From Daldinia sp. FL1419 (lineage: Eukaryota; Ascomycota; Sordariomycetes; Xylariales; Hypoxylaceae), in the NCBI GenBank assembly GCA_025201765.1, contig MU623373.1:186001-250000 (forward strand): a DNA stretch of 64,000 bases, written 5' to 3'. Each line of letters opens with the position of its first letter. The stretch's first letter is position 1. Shown piece after piece: positions 33,534-45,872 of the stretch. Made by a program: the position numbers and the translations under genes. The notes under the pieces are model-generated. The model was given only the letters and a program-made list of their open reading frames with translations, was not told the DNA's origin and made no database searches.

Positions 33534-34235
33534 ATGGACTTCGCTCCGTACCAATCCTCCCCGCCCGAAAACAACCGACCCTTCTCCCCGCCCCGATCGA
33601 GCACCGCCTCGCCGCGTGCCTCCTTCGACAATCGACGGCCGTTTTCCCCTTCTCAGCAGCAGCGCGGGTTTAACTCCCCGCCTCCCTTACAACATCCCCA
33701 ACCCCAGCGTTCGTGGCATGCCTCGCTTCCCGGAGCGGGGGCCGGGTACGTGCCTGAGACCGGGGCGCATGTGAGCGAGTTCGATACGAGCTTGGGTATT
33801 CGGCTGGATTACGAGGCATGTTTGGCGTATCTTGCGTTGCCGCCGTTGGGCGCCATCATACTGCTGATTGTAGAGCGGAAGAGCGATTTCGTTAGGTGCG
33901 TTTACGCATTCTCAAGCTCCGACTCCTAGAGTTCTTCACGATGTATATAAACTAACGTATCCTCCCAGATTCCACGCGTGGCAGTCTAGTCTATTATTCA
34001 CCGTCGTCTTCATCGTACACCTCCTCTTCTCGTGGTCGACATTCCTAAGCTGGGTTATCTTCCTCGCGGATCTGTGCATGATGGCGTGGCTGGCGGTCCG
34101 GGCGTATAGAGATGCGGACACGTTAGATCGGTAAGCTTCCTTGCTCTTCTTCGGCGAGGACTTGTAATAACCCTCCATAGATTCGAAGTGCCCGTTTTCG
34201 GCCAAATAGCGAGCCGGATACTTGACGACGAGTAG
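33534..34235 (+). CDS. Small multi-pass membrane protein, Tic20/DUF4870-like
   Basis: Exons 33534-33895, 33969-34130 and 34181-34235 join in phase to 192 aa; introns are 73 and 50 bp. Residues 1-80 are Pro/Ser/Gln-rich (RPFSPPRSS repeats) and probably disordered and cytosolic. Three hydrophobic segments follow: about 94-113 (LAYLALPPLGAIILLIV), 127-143 (LLFTVVFIVHLLFSW) and 146-165. The C-terminus is VFGQIASRILDDE. The layout LDYEACLAYL...PPLGAIILL...HAWQSSLLF matches fungal proteins I recall as Tic20/DUF4870-like; the function in fungi is not established. Each intron interrupts an Arg codon. Confidence 0.8.
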
Positions 34236-34803
34236 CATTCTCGCGGAAATCTGCTTGCGCGCCTACCCTAGTTTATGGAACGACATTTTAGGACCGAAAA
34301 TCTAAAGCTCGACAAAGACTGTCTTTCTCTGTATTGTATGAATTACTGCTGTGGATGATATATATACCCCGAGGGCCCTGGTTCGGCCTCTATTCTAATA
34401 CCGATTAATTTTAACTACTTGTCTTGACATTTATCCAGCACTTATGGGATATTCACAAACCTCTAAGCTTAGAGTATGTCGAACATGAGACTGTAGATCC
34501 CGGAGAAGAGAGTAGGGCACCAGGTCATATCATAGGCTCTGTTGGCTGATTTTATATCATGAATATGACTAGGGCCCCTTAACTAGGGGGCACTTTCTAT
34601 GGAATCCAGCGATAGGTCATGGGTTTAAGCCGTGATCCAGATAAAATGCATCGACTAACTCGTTAGATAAATTACATAGGAGAGCAACCGTTGAGGTTTC
34701 GCCGGAATATGATATTCGCCGTCTAATTTGGATCCCACGAAGATCACCTTTAATGCCCATGTAGTGATTTTTCGCCGAAAAGGGCAACCTCGGGATTATA
34801 AGC
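34236..34803. other. Intergenic between convergent genes
   Basis: 568 bp without coding signal. The stretch at 34574-34590 contains a short inverted repeat (GGGCCCC...GGGGGC). Confidence 0.55.
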
Positions 34804-35490
34804 TTAAGGAGAGGAGATGACCGATATCACGAAAAGTATGGCGCTGATACTGATAGTAAGGAGGACGCCGCCGAGATAAATCAGAGCAGGCGGAATCCCG
34901 TTGAAGATAACGCCGAGCACATAAACGAAAAAACCATCCATGCTGCTGTGTAGGCATTTTTGGTTCTGTAGATTGTCGATGTGTGTATTGGAACAACTAC
35001 CTACGGGTATCTTGTGCTTGCGTTGCGGGGTTGACGACACTGTATCGAGATGAGAAGGACAAGACCCAGAAGGAGCTAAAGGGGACGTTGCGCTCTGGAG
35101 GTTCACGGCACTCCAGGACATGGTAGCATTGCTTGGCTGTGACGAGGTCGCAGTGCGCGATGTTTCCGTCGACGTAGTTGTTACAGGCAGAATTATCACT
35201 TGGGTGCGGCGGTTCTCGTTAGGAAGGAATCTTCTGATACTAATTGGGGGAGGTTCGTCGACTTACACGGCTGCTTGTCATGGATGTAGCTTGTATCCTT
35301 CAATACCAGATTACTCCGAAGAGGCGCGGATTCGTAGTTGGCCTGACTAGACGGGTAGTGTCCCTTGAATCCCAACGGGGAGGAAATACTAAATGTAGGT
35401 AGCAATTAGTTTACCACAAGGGGGGCACTACTTGTTAATAATCGGCTTACGATGATTCAAGACGGCGGAGTGCCTGGGGATATCGCCCAT
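34804..35490 (-). pseudogene. Hypothetical membrane-protein gene with unresolved or broken frame
   Basis: On the minus strand coding character passes through three frames. A start MGDIPRHSAVLNHR at 35490 ends in a good donor (GTAAGC). A block open at about 35265-35380 reads ISSPLGFKGHYPSSQANY. A Ser/Thr-rich block then leads into a C-terminal hydrophobic segment (FVYVLGVIFNGIPPALIYLGG, then LLTISISAILFVISVIS) ending at 34804. Joining them needs a 35-nt gap that is shorter than usual introns, and the first junction (acceptor TTTAG) misses the frame by one base. The gene is thus either decayed, or I have missed an exon boundary. No family is recognised. Confidence 0.4.
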
Positions 35491-36411
35491 TAAAGGACTT
35501 GGCGAGGAGAAGGGAGGCGACTCGAAAAGGGGTCCCCATCGTGTCGAGGCCCGCCGAGAATGCAACGCGTCTGGGCTCCGGAATCGTATATACTTTACAA
35601 GTTCCAAGTTGTTTGCGATCGATAGGATATTAAATATTAAAGGATGCGTAGAAAGATGGGTAAGAAGAAGATGCATGTTATATGTACCGCTGGACGCCGA
35701 TAGGGGGTGATTTTGGTATTCAGCACTAGAGCTAAGATAGATAAATTATTAGAAGTATTAGAGTATTGGGGCCCAATAGTCTACCAGTGGCTTTCAGCTA
35801 TTATTCGTAAGATCGTCGGCGACGAGGTGAAGTTAGGTAAGGTATCCCATGGATATGAACGGAATATGGTAGTAGCCGAGCAGGCGCTTCACTTCTGCTC
35901 GCTGCGCCTGAGAGAAAGGTTCTACCTGTTAGTCCTATAAGACAAAGCACTCATCTTGAAAAGTCTAATTAGATCTGTGTTAGTTGCGTGAAGATCGAAA
36001 TGACGACGTGAATCACGGAAAGGTACCTCTTAAGCCTGGGAGAAATTGTATACAGTTGACATGTTAGAGACGCAGTCGTATCAATCTTCTATCAACTCAG
36101 CCCATTCGTCCTTAGGATATAAAGCAACCATATAATATTTCGCTTCAGGTCTAATGCAATGAAATGTACAAAGAGTTATTGGGATTGTCTAGTGCTTCTA
36201 CCGCCGTCTTCTTCTCTAATTTATATGGGAGCTAGTAATGGCCGGCTCGATGCCACACCTGAATACTCACGCCAACTTATTCCGTTAAATGGTCTCTAGA
36301 GGCCCATTCACTAAAACCTATTACTCTGTCTCGGATGAAGTCTATACTTATGCCCCGCTGCCGTCCCCCCTTCAGGTAAGCATCACTTCTGCAAGATACA
36401 TGAGGTAGGAA
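35491..36411. other. Intergenic, uncertain ORF
   Basis: A plus-strand frame at 35707-35940 is open for 77 codons with reasonable composition (YWGPIVYQWLSAIIRKIVG), but there is no supporting structure. Nothing else is visible. Confidence 0.45.
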
Positions 36412-37656
36412 TCATTCTCCTCGAAGAAGGTTTCCCGACTTTACCATGTCAGCCTGAGTAGCACCGGGAGTTGTCGGGTCTATTGGTGCTCCGATCGATA
36501 AGGCCTTTTCCATGAGAGGCGACATCACAGGGGGTTCCTCCACAATCCATCCATCCTCATCAGCCATTGCCCAGCGCAGGGAATCGAGCGTCTTTTCGCC
36601 CCATAGCCTGTGCGAGGGCAAGCCCACGAAGGCGTAGAAAGCGTGAGGGAGACCCGGGAAGATGTGGACTTTCGTCCGTACACTGGAAGAAATCATGGGT
36701 TAACATAAGAATACCGTAACGAGATACGTTTTATAGCCAAAGAGGGATTTCTCTTACCCTGCATTCTTCAACTTCTGGGCATACAATAACCCCTCGTCCC
36801 GAAGCGGATCCCAACCAGCGACTATGATAGCTGTGTGCGGCGTGCCCCGCAACTCCTCCTCGTCTACGAGTGCCGGACTCCAAGTTGGATCGGCTGGGTC
36901 GACTTCATCGCCTAGCAGATCCGTGAAGAGCTTCATGCGCTGCCTCGGGATGACGGCTGCTTCCGAACATTGTTCAGGAGACGTCTTTTCCCTACTAGCG
37001 AAGAGATGATAGGGAAACGCCTTCACGTTGATCAAATTTGGAATTCCCAAAAGCTGACCTCGGACGCGGCAGGGTGTACCGGTCTCGCGCGCCCGTCGCA
37101 CTTCGTTCTGCACTACGCACGCCGTAAGCGAACCGCCTGCCGAAGTCCCGCCCACCACAATACGGGACGGCTCGATGCCGAGTTTCTCCGTATTCGCGGC
37201 GACCCACTCGAAGCCGTCGAGGGCGTCGTGCCATATTGTCAACCCGCTAACGCTTGGCGTGTGGCGGTAGCAAACATGTACGACGGTGATGGACAAAGCG
37301 TGGGCCTGCCACGAGCAGTTAAAGAGCTCCGTGTCTAGGGTGCCGAAGAAGTAGCCCCCGCCGTGGAAAAATACGTATCCGGGGAGCGGCTTCGATCCCA
37401 ACAAGATCGGCCGATAACTCCGCACGGTGATGGACTTGCCGTCCCGCGTCGGTACGACGTAATCCTCCGTGGCGACAAGATGGCCCAACCCTGTGGTGGC
37501 CACGAGGGTCTTGGCAATGGTGGTGCGTGAGTGATTCGTCTTCTGTTGCAGAACCAAAGGCGCAAGTTGATCCTCAGTTCGTGCCAAGAGCGCCGGGTTC
37601 GCAGCCGCAAAGGCAAGCCATTCTTTGCTCGGGTTACCCCACTGGCTGAAATCCAT
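36412..37656 (-). CDS. Alpha/beta hydrolase, HSL-type esterase
   Basis: Minus-strand exons 36758-37656 and 36412-36682 encode 389 aa; the 75-bp intron (GTAAGA...CCAG) splits a Gly codon. The oxyanion-hole motif HGGGYFFG starts at residue 98. The nucleophile Ser172 sits in GGTSAGG, the acid is probably the Asp in AGWDPLRDEG, and His313 in GLPHAF completes the triad. This is the arylesterase/hormone-sensitive lipase family; substrates range from short acyl esters to secondary-metabolite intermediates. No signal peptide is present, so a cytosolic enzyme is likely. It has no biosynthetic partners nearby. Confidence 0.92.
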
Positions 37657-39203
37657 GATGGAGGGATTTAAGTATATAGATGTATTATTCTATATAAATC
37701 AAGTATGATAGAATAATGGAAGAAGTCTATTCTATAGTTCAAAATAGGTTACAACATCAGCACGAACGAGCAGCTGGTCTACGGGTTAGCCTCGAAGATC
37801 AAGACGTTGAGGAAAAGGCGGAGTACTACACGTATTAATAGGAAAGCCTTGGGGAAGTCAGTTTAGGTCGGAACGGACGATTGGGTTGACGTAAACAGAA
37901 AAAAGGGTTACATACGGAGACAGTTAGGGCCGGGTATTCGCAGCCGCGGGTGCATAGGTACTCCGGAGAACATCTCTAAAGGTAGAAACCTCGAAGATCA
38001 ATTAAACGCGTAATCAGTGTCTAAGTCGACTCTCCCTCCCGCCTTGGCCGCGCGGACGGAGAGATGGCGGCGACAGGTCCATTTATTTAGAGCGGACGAC
38101 GTCTATCTTGTGGACTAATTATCTAGAGGCGTCCAAGTTCTGTACGATTATAATTCGTTATCGAGTCTTTTGGTGCTACCCATCGAGAAATAGTTCCCTT
38201 CTTGTGGAAGTGATATCTATCCCAGCTTTAGGTAGTCTTTCGGCGATATGTTTTGTCAAACGACGAGGCGGATTTAATAGACATGATCAGCTAAGACCCC
38301 CACACGCCACAAATCTTGAATGGACTTCCTGTTTCGGACCTTGGAATGCGCGAGGGCCGGTCGGCGTCTATCATCCGCGAGGGGGGAGCTCAGATTTATG
38401 GCGGCTTGCACGACGTCCATCGATATATATATATGTAGGTATATATATATATATATATATAGGTATATATCATATTGCGCAAATTGCAAAGAGGTTTAAT
38501 CAAGTTGATGCAAGGTGTTGCTTAGCTTGCGTAGGCTACATGACATGGCATATGGGAAATCTTGTAGGATTCGAGGTCGTGAAAGGTATGAGAAAGCAAA
38601 CTATCGCAATGATATTGAAAGAATATCCGAAAAAGGGATAAAATATACATTTATTAAGAAGTATTATAGATACGAAGTACCTCCTTACATATATCAGACT
38701 AACCTAAAAGTGTTACATAAATTCTAATAGGGCAGGGGTAGGTGCTATAGGTACATAGTAGTAGTATAACATTGAAAGTATAGAGGATCTGGGGAAGGAC
38801 TAAGGCAATATTAAACTACCTAGCGCGACCTTCTGTTCTTAGCAAAGTACGGATTAGCGAGTTCAAAATCAGGATAGAGAAACAGGGGCATATATTGCGT
38901 AATCTTGATAATCTTGATAATCTTGAACTAGCGTCAAATATACATACATCTATGTTACCAACTTGTAGAACAAAGGATGAAAGTCGAACGGTGAATTGCG
39001 CGAAGATAATGGGGTAACCGCACTACTTCTACACTTACACATCTTTCGCTCTCTTTTTCTTCTTTTTCTTTTGGCTATTTTTATGCCGCCCCCACTTCAC
39101 AATTGTCATGTAGTGAAACGAATCCCTATCGTCAATGTTGTTATATATCATGTACCCGGATTAGGAGGATTTCAAGATTTCCGGACTTAAACTATACATC
39201 ATA
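37657..39203. other. Intergenic, AT-rich with TA repeat
   Basis: 1.5 kb between divergent genes, with a TA microsatellite (separate entry). The open frames at 38108-38641 (+) and 38274-38489 (-) are largely made of the repeat and its flanks and lack coding support. Confidence 0.55.
38423..38470. repeat. TA dinucleotide repeat with GTAGG interruptions
   Basis: Alternating TA, interrupted twice by TAGGTA-like units. Such tracts melt easily; the location is midway between two divergent genes. Confidence 0.9.
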
Positions 39204-39788
39204 ATGAAAGAAACAAGAACTAATTCGGATCGGCCTCAATCTCAATATCGGTCGGGTCCCGGCGCATATCAGCGGCAGCAACTCGTTTCAGCCAGGCTTC
39301 TAGGCCAGAAGTGGTCAACGACCAAGGTTATCCTGGTCGCGTTGTCTGTAATATCTTGCGCCATTGTGCTCGGCGTCTCAATCGCGCTCGCCGCCAATCC
39401 CGATATCCAAAGTTACATTGTGCTCTGGACCGCTCCGCAGGCCGGTGCGGCTCTGCTCTGGTCCGGCATCGACCTCGTTACTACATACGTGGGGAAAATA
39501 AACCACCAGACAATCCACCCAGGCGCCCACGTGGCAATACAGCTCCTGCTATGGATGGGCTTCGTTGTTGGGATTGGGTTGACGGCATACATCTTGTCGT
39601 GGGCGCTCACGTTCGCTAGCCACGACGACCGTAACGCCTATCCTGATTATTACGAGTATTATCACGGCGATGACGAAAACGAATATTACGAATATTACAG
39701 TAAATACTATATCCGGTCGATGGAGGCCCTCGTGGCGTTCTTAGCTCTCTTAACGTGGGTTTTATTTCAGCTTTTCGTCCGCTCATAA
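39204..39788 (+). CDS. Four-pass membrane protein, unknown function (MARVEL-like layout)
   Basis: Single-exon gene of 194 aa. Four hydrophobic segments lie at about 41-63 (VILVALSVISCAIVLGVSIAL), 72-95 (IVLWTAPQAGAALLWSGIDL), 107-132 (VAIQLLLWMGFVVGIGLTAY) and 171-192 (LVAFLALLTWVLFQLFV). Between the third and fourth is an extraordinary acidic Tyr-rich loop (YPDYYEYYHGDDENEYYEYY). The N-terminus is hydrophilic and basic. The four-helix layout is like MARVEL-domain proteins of filamentous fungi, but I cannot name a family. The composition, unlike that of the random frames around it, supports a real gene. Confidence 0.72.
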   Translation: MKETRTNSDRPQSQYRSGPGAYQRQQLVSARLLGQKWSTTKVILVALSVISCAIVLGVSIALAANPDIQSYIVLWTAPQAGAALLWSGIDLVTTYVGKINHQTIHPGAHVAIQLLLWMGFVVGIGLTAYILSWALTFASHDDRNAYPDYYEYYHGDDENEYYEYYSKYYIRSMEALVAFLALLTWVLFQLFVRS

Positions 39789-42330
39789 TAGGTAGTTGCG
39801 ATGCTAAGATCGTGCGTAGAATTGCACATTTCCTCTTATTTTGCTCGGCTTGTATGGATGTGGCTCAGCGCAAAAAGACAGGCAAGAGGCCTAGTTCCAT
39901 ACCCCTTGAGCAACCAGGCCAGACATCGGCTAAGAAACATGAGAAGGATAATGGGGACCAAACAGATATTTCTATATGATCGAGTCGAATATTAGGCACA
40001 TCCAGGTTATGAATAGAGGGACAAATCGCATACATCTTAATGTAAATACTTATCATCTGCACACTCAAGGTAGAATAAGGCTCTGTGTCTATATCGAACG
40101 ACGGCCTGGCCTAAGTTGAAGGGAGATTATGAATATCAAGACGACGCGATGACATCGCCTTCCAAAGACACATTTTAGCTATTGTTGAATAATAGTACGT
40201 ATGGAGACATAGATTGTCTTCAAGGCTCTATGTAAGGCTTTTTAGAGAGTTCAATGATCATAGAAAGGTACTCGTAAAATTTTAACATAGGTACTTCGGA
40301 TATCATCTAATTAGACACTACGAGGCGGTTTGACTTCGTAGTTTCTCTCTTCTCTCTTATTACTTATTACTAATTCCACGCGTAGACCATAAGCTCCCCT
40401 TTCGAAACTAGATAAATCGGCTTCCCGCGAGACACGAGTATAGGCAACGCTATATTTATACAATCTAGGTATGTACCTATAAAGCTTTAGGTTTCTTGTC
40501 TAACCTAGGTAGATATACTTAACGACTTATGCTACACATATACGAAAACTTAGGTGGCATGTTCGGGTCGTCGGAACAAAGATGGAATTGTTGATTTACC
40601 TACTTTGAATAATTATATTAACCAGGACATAGAGAAGTCATCGAAAACGGTGGATATGCAATAGAGATTATTGACGCTGTATAATTTAGACCTGAGCTAT
40701 GTAATAAGGCAAGTGGCGGACTGAATTGAGGTCTTTTCTGAAAGCAACCTGACTACCTCCACGACAATGCGGTAAGTGGTTATGATAGCCCGTGCGCATA
40801 GAAACAGTTGATAACCGTGATAGTTATTCTTGGTTTCGTGATGGCGTTATCTTACGTTAGGCCGGCTTCGGGAATATTACCATCATACGCTGCCATGATC
40901 TACGTTGTTATCGGGCCTGTTGACTTTATACGCTATTCAGTGCTCCTTAGTTATCACGACGTTGGCGCTGCGATATATGGTTACCTATGTAGTATTTCTA
41001 CGGAATTTCTTGAGTTTGACATAAGCAACGCGGGTTGTGGACCCTCCCGGCATGCTCTATTTATTCGAATGCTACCGCTGTGGCGTCCATGCCGATAATA
41101 GGCCGCTTGCGAGCTGTTCGAGTGCTTTGGGAAGAACTTCTATATGTAGTTTAATAAGATGGTTTGCCTCTGGTTACATTTTTAATGTAGTCAATCCTTT
41201 GTCTATAGAGATGGACTTGTTAAGCTTGGTTGGCAAATGCTTCTTATTAGTCTAGGGTAGCGGATGCTACGAGAGGTACTGGCCAGTGTCACGATAGCAT
41301 ATTGTAGATCAAAACTTATGTGCTGCGAGGTTATGCTAGAAGGTACGAGTTGTAATTTAACCAGTCCAAGCATCTACGGTCCGAATTGATATCAAGGAGA
41401 TAATTAACATGGTGCTCGGTGTCTTCGGGCATTGTAAAATCTACGCATAGGGGCTAAAGTGAAGGTGAGCTTAGCTGGCCTATGTCAGGATGACGTGTAG
41501 TCAATAGCGGCAATACTATGGAGAAACCTGACATGTCAATATCGACTCTATACTTGCGTCTAAGTTTTGAATTTGAAAGGACCGGGAATTCCGTCCTGAT
41601 CCCGAGGATATGAGGCTTGTGCTCAATGCGGCTCGGCGGGCCGGTTCTCCATAAACGCCCGGCCATTATCAGCGGTCTATCGTGCAATGTTTCAGGGTTT
41701 TGGCTGAACTCTACCTTGAGCTATAGGAAGATGTAAAGGGTAGGATAGAGAATGTTTTTTTCGTGAATAGAGGACGAACGTGTGTGTGTCACCTAACCCT
41801 TGGAAGATCTGAACAGGATCTGGGCCGTATTCGCTACCCGTCTCAAGGGGTGCCTGGCGTTGTGACGCACGACATCAAAAAGCCTAATGGGCAGGTGAAT
41901 ATCAGCCAAAACCTAGCAATAAGTCTCTAAGTTAAGATGTTGCGCTTCTTGGTGGACCCGGACTTTATGTGCTGCCACATGGACGTAGATATGTTTGACG
42001 GTTGGCATTATGTGGTTCGTCTGATTTCTGTGTGGTTGAGCATCCTCTTTCTATTGAAGAAAGGATCGCTAAGCTTCGCTTAAGGGCATAAGGTAGCCGA
42101 GTAAAAGGGAGCATAAGAGATGACACGCCGCTCTCGGCCCCGGAATGATACCCTACAAAAAACTGGACAAGAGGCCATGGGAATAATGAAAAATTGCGTC
42201 ATGCACTTCTTTTACGCTGATATAGACCTTGGAAAATAGGAGCTAAGAATTACAAATTATAGACTTCTCCTTGGATAAGAATATGTCAGCTTTAGAGTGG
42301 CATCGTGGTGGAAGCTCTTTAATAAACATA

Positions 42331-42358
42331 GGGTTCCCCTTATGATCCCGGGGAACCC
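42331..42358. repeat. Perfect 9-bp inverted repeat
   Basis: Arms GGGTTCCCC and GGGGAACCC around a 10-nt spacer, in otherwise AT-rich DNA. Confidence 0.7.
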
Positions 42359-43136
42359 ATTATTGGATCTAGATTCGAACTTCTTGATTGGATGACCGAG
42401 TGAACAAACCAATTCATAATTCTACCTTCCCATAACTAGCTAAACACAATTGAGTTGTCATTGAGCAACCAGTGTTTTCGGAGACGGGACTTGGGCATCA
42501 AAAGGAAGTTTCTAATGTTATCGTGGGGACATAAGAAAAAAGAAAGAAAAAAAAAAGGGGGGGGATCCACGGCTCTGCCGTTGCAGTCTGAATAAGCTAT
42601 GCATAGTTTTAGAACTCGATACCCGAGAGTGGAAAACCCGCCGGTTAGATCGAGCATGGGGGTGATCATATGGATCGACGCGGCTGTCTCCTCAATAGTA
42701 AGGAGAGGGAAAAAAAAAAAAAAAAAAAGGGACGCGAAGCTGGGCTCCACTACACAAGGACACCTTCGAATATGGGGAATGGGGAATGGGGAATGACCTC
42801 ATGCCGAATCTTTAGTAAACGGCAGCGGGTAAACTTGAGAATTGGGGTTAGATGGGGTTACCATGTTAAGTACTTCTCACGAGCGAGAAATATGTTGTTG
42901 AGGGTCTCTTCTCAAAGCTACTATTATCCCATCCCGTTCGTGCGAGGGTGAGAAGGGAGGCAATCCGGTTATTTGCCGAGCATCCCACGCGTGGCTGCGC
43001 CCCGAATAGGCGTAGCCCCTGTTGATCCGGGAGTGAAATTGAAAAAGACGAGCCTGGACAGGTAGAGTGACAGAGTGGTAGAATAGAGTGGTGGCGGCTT
43101 GCCTTACCCTTCATATTAGGTGCGCGCGGCGAACAG

Positions 43137-43179
43137 CTGGTATGTTGGTATGCTGGTATGCTGGTATGATGATGATGAT
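43137..43179. repeat. CTGGTATG / ATG tandem repeat
   Basis: Four near-copies of an 8-bp unit (CTGGTATG) followed by several GAT/ATG triplets. Confidence 0.85.
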
Positions 43180-43309
43180 GGTATCCGACGGCAACGATTG
43201 GGGACGATTGATATCAACTGCATGGAATACGACAACGCGCAGAGATGCCGGAAATGTAAGGTGTATGTACGTATATATCTACCTACATATACATGTATGC
43301 ATGGTTAGA

Positions 43310-43336
43310 GTAGACGTAGACGTAGACGTAGACGTA
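43310..43336. repeat. GTAGAC hexanucleotide repeat
   Basis: Just over four perfect copies of GTAGAC. Confidence 0.9.
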
Positions 43337-44391
43337 TATGAGGTAGACTTATCGAGTAACGAGTGACGAATAGAAGCTGAGTAGCAACGAAGAGCAACCG
43401 TTGGTTCGCGGATGACATCTCCTGACGCATATCGAGTCCTTCCCAGATTTTCACGAGGAGAAAAAAAAAAAAAAAAAAGACGTGACATGTCGATGGCATG
43501 AAAATGTCATTTCTATTTATTAAAGAGGATTGACGGATATCTAGGCCTGTTGGTGGTTGCGTAGTATTCGGGATTGCATCCTTCCTTCAGTTGGGTTGAG
43601 CTGTTAAACCTGTTGAACCCCTATCTTGCCTTGATACTCGCACCTGTACTCGATCAATTGAGCCCTATTGCTATTTTTACGCGTGTGGAATCAGGTATTG
43701 TACTTTACATGTGCATTATTGAGTACCTCTTTTGAAATTGTATATACCCTCACATACTTACATACCTGGGACTTACATCTTCAACTACCATATTACACCC
43801 TACACCATACGCAACTATATACGCTCGCCAATTACCTGACAAACTACCTGCACATGTATGTACTTCGGTCCTAATAACTCGATGGATGTCCATTAATCTG
43901 CTCTTATCAGTCAATCTTTTTTTTTTGCCTTCTCCCTCCCACTCAATCTCAATTATGAAGTCCTCGGCCCTTCTTGACTATTTCTCGTTTTATATGCATA
44001 GTATATGCACACCTGCATTGGCTTTTATAATCCTGGTCGTTCAAAAAGAAAAAAAGAAAAAAAAGAAAAAGAAAAAAGGCTAGATAGGCATCTTAAGGAG
44101 GTAAGGAAGTAGAGATAAACGAGAGGCGGAGGGAGGGTGGAGATGGGATGGAGAAGAAAAGTCGAATATAGTAGCTCTCGAATAACTATCAAAACCACTC
44201 GCCCTGCTGTATTTTTTTCTGCTTTACCTAAAGCTGGCAAAGCTAAAGAAAGGAAACTGGAAAGTCACAGTCGCCTTTTTTGCACGGACGCGTAGCTGGG
44301 CTGGGCTATTGGATGGTGTGAGTGGATGCCCTGGTCTCACCGAGCTTCCTTTCCGGTCTATTGACGCCGTCGAGATCTTCGAAGGAGAGAT

Positions 44392-44413
44392 AAAAAAAAA
44401 AAAAAAAAAAAAA
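44392..44413. repeat. Poly-A run of 22
   Basis: Uninterrupted A tract; similar shorter runs lie at 42711-42728 and 43460-43478. Such runs can mark retroposed sequence or simple slippage; no target-site duplication was recognised. Confidence 0.9.
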
Positions 44414-45810
44414 GGTCCCTCCATGTTTGAAGGTGACTTTGGATGGTTACGAGATACCTGCCTATCAAAGCTTTAATGGTCGGGTTAATTTAGAAATAAG
44501 TTTACCACTTTGTAGATGCGTAGTTCCCATCTCGCTTTTTCCAGCTCTTCCCTGATACCGGCATCGGTGCTGCTTCTATTCTTCTTCGTCAATCATATCC
44601 ACGGATGTACGTGCCTATCATGTCAGACTTGGTAAGCATGCATGTGGTTATTAGGGTCTGTTCCAAGGATCGATCTATCGCTCTGCATGGACAACACTAC
44701 AAGCGGCGGTACAAGTCGTAGTTATGGGTGCCAATATGCGCCGGTCTGAAATGTCCAATGTCCAATCCAAGTCAGTACGAATATGTATGAAGCATACTAT
44801 TATATCTGTGAGCGTGTATGTACGGATGTAGGTAGTAGGTATGTAAATATATGAGGCAAGTATATGTAGGTAGGTATGTAGGTGTAGGTAGGTAGTATGC
44901 CCTAAATGGGTAATATGAACGGGCGAGGTACCTAGCTGAAGAGTACATGTATTATTAAACCACAAATGTTGTACGGGTACCTATGTACATACAATCATGT
45001 ACGTCGTGGCAGTACCTAGGTAGCATTTGCTGATACAATACAGCTAATACAGTTAATTGCGCACGAAGCTGTTACTGTATTTTCTAGTCTTCGGGTACCT
45101 ATTTTTTATTTTTAGTCTTGGGTTCTTCTTTCCTTTTGATAGTTTTCGACTAGGGGCCTGGCTAACCAGGTGACTTCAAGGTATTAGGATGTATCTTGGA
45201 GAATCTACCCAGGTACATCATGCTATATGCAGAACATAATGTTACTAGGTAAAATTCTATTAAGGGTTTAGGAGAAGGTTTTAAGATGGACAATGTACTT
45301 TTTACTTGATAAGAAGACAAAATAAAGTGCGTACCTAACTACATGGTACCTTGCGTCTTGACCCACACAGTATTCCAAAAACCGTATGGCTTACTCTTTT
45401 TTTCTGTCCTACCAGAGGTATCCTTCATTCTTTTTTTATTTTAAAAATTTTTCTAATACATTTAATTGATTGATATGTGAGGTACGTACCATACCTACCT
45501 ATGTAACATTAGGTAGTTGACGCTACACGGCGGACCGCCAAAGCAGCCTCAGGGCTCCATCAGGATCCAATTTCTCCAATCTTTTTTTTCTAGTTCCCCT
45601 GGTTCTTCGTTTACTTGTCAAGGCTTGTAAGCTCGTTTTGATTTCCTCAGGCCGGGCAAGCTTTTTGCAGGACCGGACACTAGGACAAAAGGAGCAACGA
45701 GTGGCCTCTTTACGGAGAAAACGCAACAAATGCGCCGACGACTCGAGCTAACTGGAATCTCGGCCCAGTGTCGCGTCGAAACACCTCGAACATCGCACCA
45801 CCACTTTGCA

Positions 45811-45872
45811 GACTTGCAGCGCTTGCAGGACTTGCAGGACTTGCAGTACAACACTCAGCACAACACTCAGCA
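45811..45872. repeat. Nested short tandem repeats
   Basis: CTTGCAGGA occurs about three to four times, directly followed by two copies of CACAACACTCAG. They lie about 0.7 kb upstream of the transcription-factor start. Confidence 0.8.

Noticed and set aside
34560..34680. Possible tRNA (GGGTTTAAGCC resembling a B box)
   Set aside because: No matching A box, acceptor stem or anticodon arm could be folded.
38108..38641. 177-codon plus-strand frame
   Set aside because: Its middle is the TA repeat (YIYVGIYIYIYIG) and the flanks show no coding bias.
42331..42358. Inverted repeat as a bacterial-type terminator or a transposon end
   Set aside because: The genome is fungal and no partner terminal repeat or target duplication was found, so only the repeat itself is reported.
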